Shown one piece after another: positions 62,390 to 64,000 of a DNA stretch of 64,000 bases (the first letter of the stretch is position 1; the number at the start of each line of letters is the position of its first letter). The notes under the pieces were generated by a model that made no database searches, was not told where the DNA came from, and worked only from the letters and a program-made list of their open reading frames with translations. This stretch comes from Chloroflexota bacterium (GTDB lineage Bacteria > Chloroflexota > Dehalococcoidia > Lucifugimonadales > Australimonadaceae): positions 1 through 64,000 of the forward strand of contig VXQP01000078.1 of assembly GCA_009838965.1 (NCBI GenBank), read 5' to 3'. The translations under genes were made by a program, and so were the position numbers.

Positions 62390-63853
62390 CTAGTCGAGCC
62401 CCAGCTCCCGCCAGCGCCCGTCGACGCGCGCCTTGAGGTCCCTGCTCAACGCATTGATGGGGCGGTCGAACCCGCGCTTCGTCTTGAAGGTCGCGTCGAC
62501 GAAGACGCACGAGCCTGCGTCGAACTCCACCTCCAGCGGCTCGTGCCATATCACGTTGTTGCGTTCACTGATACTCAGGTGCGCATCCGGCATGACGCCG
62601 AGCGCGACTCGCCACATCACCTCCGCCCAGTCCCGAACGTCGCAGTCGTCGTCCACGACGATCGTCCATCGGGGCCTGCGGACGAGGTAGCGCTCCTCCT
62701 TGAGGTTGGTTATCGCATCCTTGATGCGCGCCACGTCGGCGGGTGTCCTGGCCTTCGCGGCGATAATGGCGAAGACGCCAAAGCCGCCGCCCGTGCTGTC
62801 CGGGCACCAGACGTCCTCCAGCAGGTCGCCGATGCCCATCTGCTCGAGGCGCGTGCGCATCCCCGCCGAGTACATGAACTTGGGGTAGTCCTCCTGCTGG
62901 CGGCATATCAGACCGTAGTGGATCGCATCCGTCCGGTGCGAGATCGACTTCACGTGCACGATGAATACGTTGTCCACCGCCGTGTAGAAACCCTGGTGCT
63001 CGCCGTGCGGCCCCTCATTGATGCGCTCGTAGGGCAGTATCTCGCCCTCGATGATCATCTCGGAGTAGGCGGGGACGAGCAGGTCGCTGTTGAGGCACTT
63101 CACGATCTCGATGGGCTCGCCCTTCAGCGCGCCCGCGAAGGCGTACTCGGCGTGCTCTATCTCGTCCGAGTGCACGAACGCACCGGCGGCGTAGGTGAGC
63201 GCGGGGTCCATGCCGATGGCGAGCGCGACCGGAGTTGGTTTCCCTTGGGCCTCGTTCATCAGGATGTGGGACTGCCCGCCGTAGCCGGTCTTCGTGGGGT
63301 TCTCGCCGATCTCGTGGCCGCCGCGCGCCTGCAGGGAGAACGTCTTGTCGTCGAGGATCATGCAACGATAGAGCCCCTGGTTGATGTAGCCGGTCTCGGG
63401 GTCCATCGTCGTGACGCCTGCGGTCGTCCCGATGTAGCGTCCGGCGTCCCCCTCGTGCCACCACGGGATGGGCAGGTCGTGCAGGTTCACGTCCTCCTCG
63501 GCGATGACCTCCTCCTGGCAGACCGCCTCCGACACCTGCACCGGAGCGATGGGACTCTGCCGCGCCTCCCCGATGCGTTCGTAGAGCGTCATGTCGTCCG
63601 GCTCAGCGCCGATAGCCAGCGCGAGCTGCTCCGTCTTGGCGAGGATGTTCGCGACCACCCGCTTGCCGGGGTAGCCATTGATGTTCTCGAAGAGCAGCCC
63701 CACGAGGCTGTTGCCGCCTTTGTCGAGCCCACGCGCCGCGATGCCTCCGAGCTCGTAGTCGAGGTCGACCGGTGCGGTGACGTGCTTGAGCAGGCCGTTC
63801 TCCTCCAGAACGCCGAGGTAGTCCCGCATGTCCTTGTAATCGACGTGCGCCAT
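62390..63853 (-). CDS. UbiD-family decarboxylase, first of pair
   Basis: A 487-residue paralogue of the downstream gene. 'DMRDYLGVLEENGLLKHVTA' is the standard UbiD N-terminus. 'LFENINGYPGKRVVANILAK', 'VPAYSEMIIEGEILPYERIN' and 'EGPHGEHQGFYTAVDNVFIV' follow. The active-site stretch reads EGPHGEHQGFY, where the partner reads EGPFGEWPGYY, so substrate use probably differs. ATG 63853 lies six bases after GGAGGAGG. A good -35/-10 promoter precedes it (63902-63930). The two may form hetero-oligomers or act on different acids. Confidence 0.93.
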   Translation of the reverse strand: MAHVDYKDMRDYLGVLEENGLLKHVTAPVDLDYELGGIAARGLDKGGNSLVGLLFENINGYPGKRVVANILAKTEQLALAIGAEPDDMTLYERIGEARQSPIAPVQVSEAVCQEEVIAEEDVNLHDLPIPWWHEGDAGRYIGTTAGVTTMDPETGYINQGLYRCMILDDKTFSLQARGGHEIGENPTKTGYGGQSHILMNEAQGKPTPVALAIGMDPALTYAAGAFVHSDEIEHAEYAFAGALKGEPIEIVKCLNSDLLVPAYSEMIIEGEILPYERINEGPHGEHQGFYTAVDNVFIVHVKSISHRTDAIHYGLICRQQEDYPKFMYSAGMRTRLEQMGIGDLLEDVWCPDSTGGGFGVFAIIAAKARTPADVARIKDAITNLKEERYLVRRPRWTIVVDDDCDVRDWAEVMWRVALGVMPDAHLSISERNNVIWHEPLEVEFDAGSCVFVDATFKTKRGFDRPINALSRDLKARVDGRWRELGLD

Positions 63854-63901
63854 TCGCCGCCTCCTCCCGGGAGTCGCTTCGCGCGCCTATCCCGCTCGGC
63901 G

Positions 63902-63930
63902 ATAGTACCGAGCAGGGGTAGACCGGTCAA
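63902..63930 (-). promoter_or_regulatory. sigma-70-type promoter of the UbiD pair
   Basis: On the minus strand TTGACC (63925-63930) and TACTAT (63902-63907) are separated by exactly 17 bases. The predicted transcription start near 63895 gives a leader of about 40 bases. It is the clearest two-element promoter in the window. Confidence 0.65.
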
Positions 63931-64000
63931 GCAAAGCCGTCGTTGTGCAGTTTCACGCGGCGATTCCCGTTACTTCTTACGAATATCGTCTGCTTGCACG

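Overview
The window is GC-rich, densely coded DNA from a free-living bacterium. It has no rRNA, tRNA, CRISPR or plasmid/phage replication genes that I can see. The gene content suggests a Chloroflexota lineage such as SAR202/Dehalococcoidia: many small-molecule uptake systems (TRAP, peptide ABC, branched-chain-type binding lipoproteins, MFS, EamA), paired UbiD decarboxylases, a CaiB-type CoA transferase, a 2-keto-4-pentenoate hydratase, and a CIRCE-controlled hrcA-dnaJ pair. That placement is inference; no marker here settles it.

Layout. 0.1-2.8 kb: TRAP binding lipoprotein and an MFS carrier. 2.9-6.1 kb: hrcA-dnaJ-prmA. 6.2-11.8 kb (minus): peptide ABC operon with a fused double ATPase. 12.5-17.5 kb: a dihydroxyphthalate-decarboxylase/PBP-like protein, a DUF418 membrane protein, a Nudix gene broken by a stop codon, gpsA and a bicupin. 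17.6-20.8 kb: thrS and xdhC, divergent; thrS has a threonine-rich leader peptide and an attenuator hairpin. 20.8-24.4 kb: a low-GC SIR2-domain defence-type gene lying between xdhC and a degraded second copy of the xdhC 3' end. 24.4-29.6 kb: FtsX/MacB-type ABC exporter and MFS. 29.7-35.3 kb: CoA transferase, three tandem EamA transporters, MocA-like transferase, hydratase. 35.3-40.7 kb: a frameshifted membrane protein, GrpB, a CPA2 antiporter with CBS domains, an orphan ABC ATPase and a low-GC DUF3800 gene. 40.8-47.8 kb (minus): methyltransferase/SRPBCC/membrane trio, ilvD with a binding lipoprotein, MBL hydrolase, DUF1232 protein. 47.8-49.5 kb (plus): holA, a small coiled-coil membrane protein, tatA. 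49.5-54.9 kb (minus): thiE, a fused RlmD-Maf protein, tatB-like, tatC and MFS, tightly packed. 55-59.4 kb (plus): HAS-barrel protein, HerA-like ATPase, LPG-synthase-like membrane protein, Leu/Phe/Val dehydrogenase. 59.4-63.9 kb (minus): zincin, endonuclease IV and two UbiD-family decarboxylases.

Genes are mostly in short co-directional runs with 1-4 nt overlaps. GTG and TTG starts are frequent and were chosen by Shine-Dalgarno position. Many promoters look like an extended -10 (TGCTACAAT and variants) without a clear -35. Intergenic gaps carry dispersed palindromic repeats that probably act as terminators. The observations most worth following are the thrS threonine attenuator, the SIR2 cargo flanked by xdhC remnants, the RlmD-Maf fusion, and the two genes broken by single-base changes.
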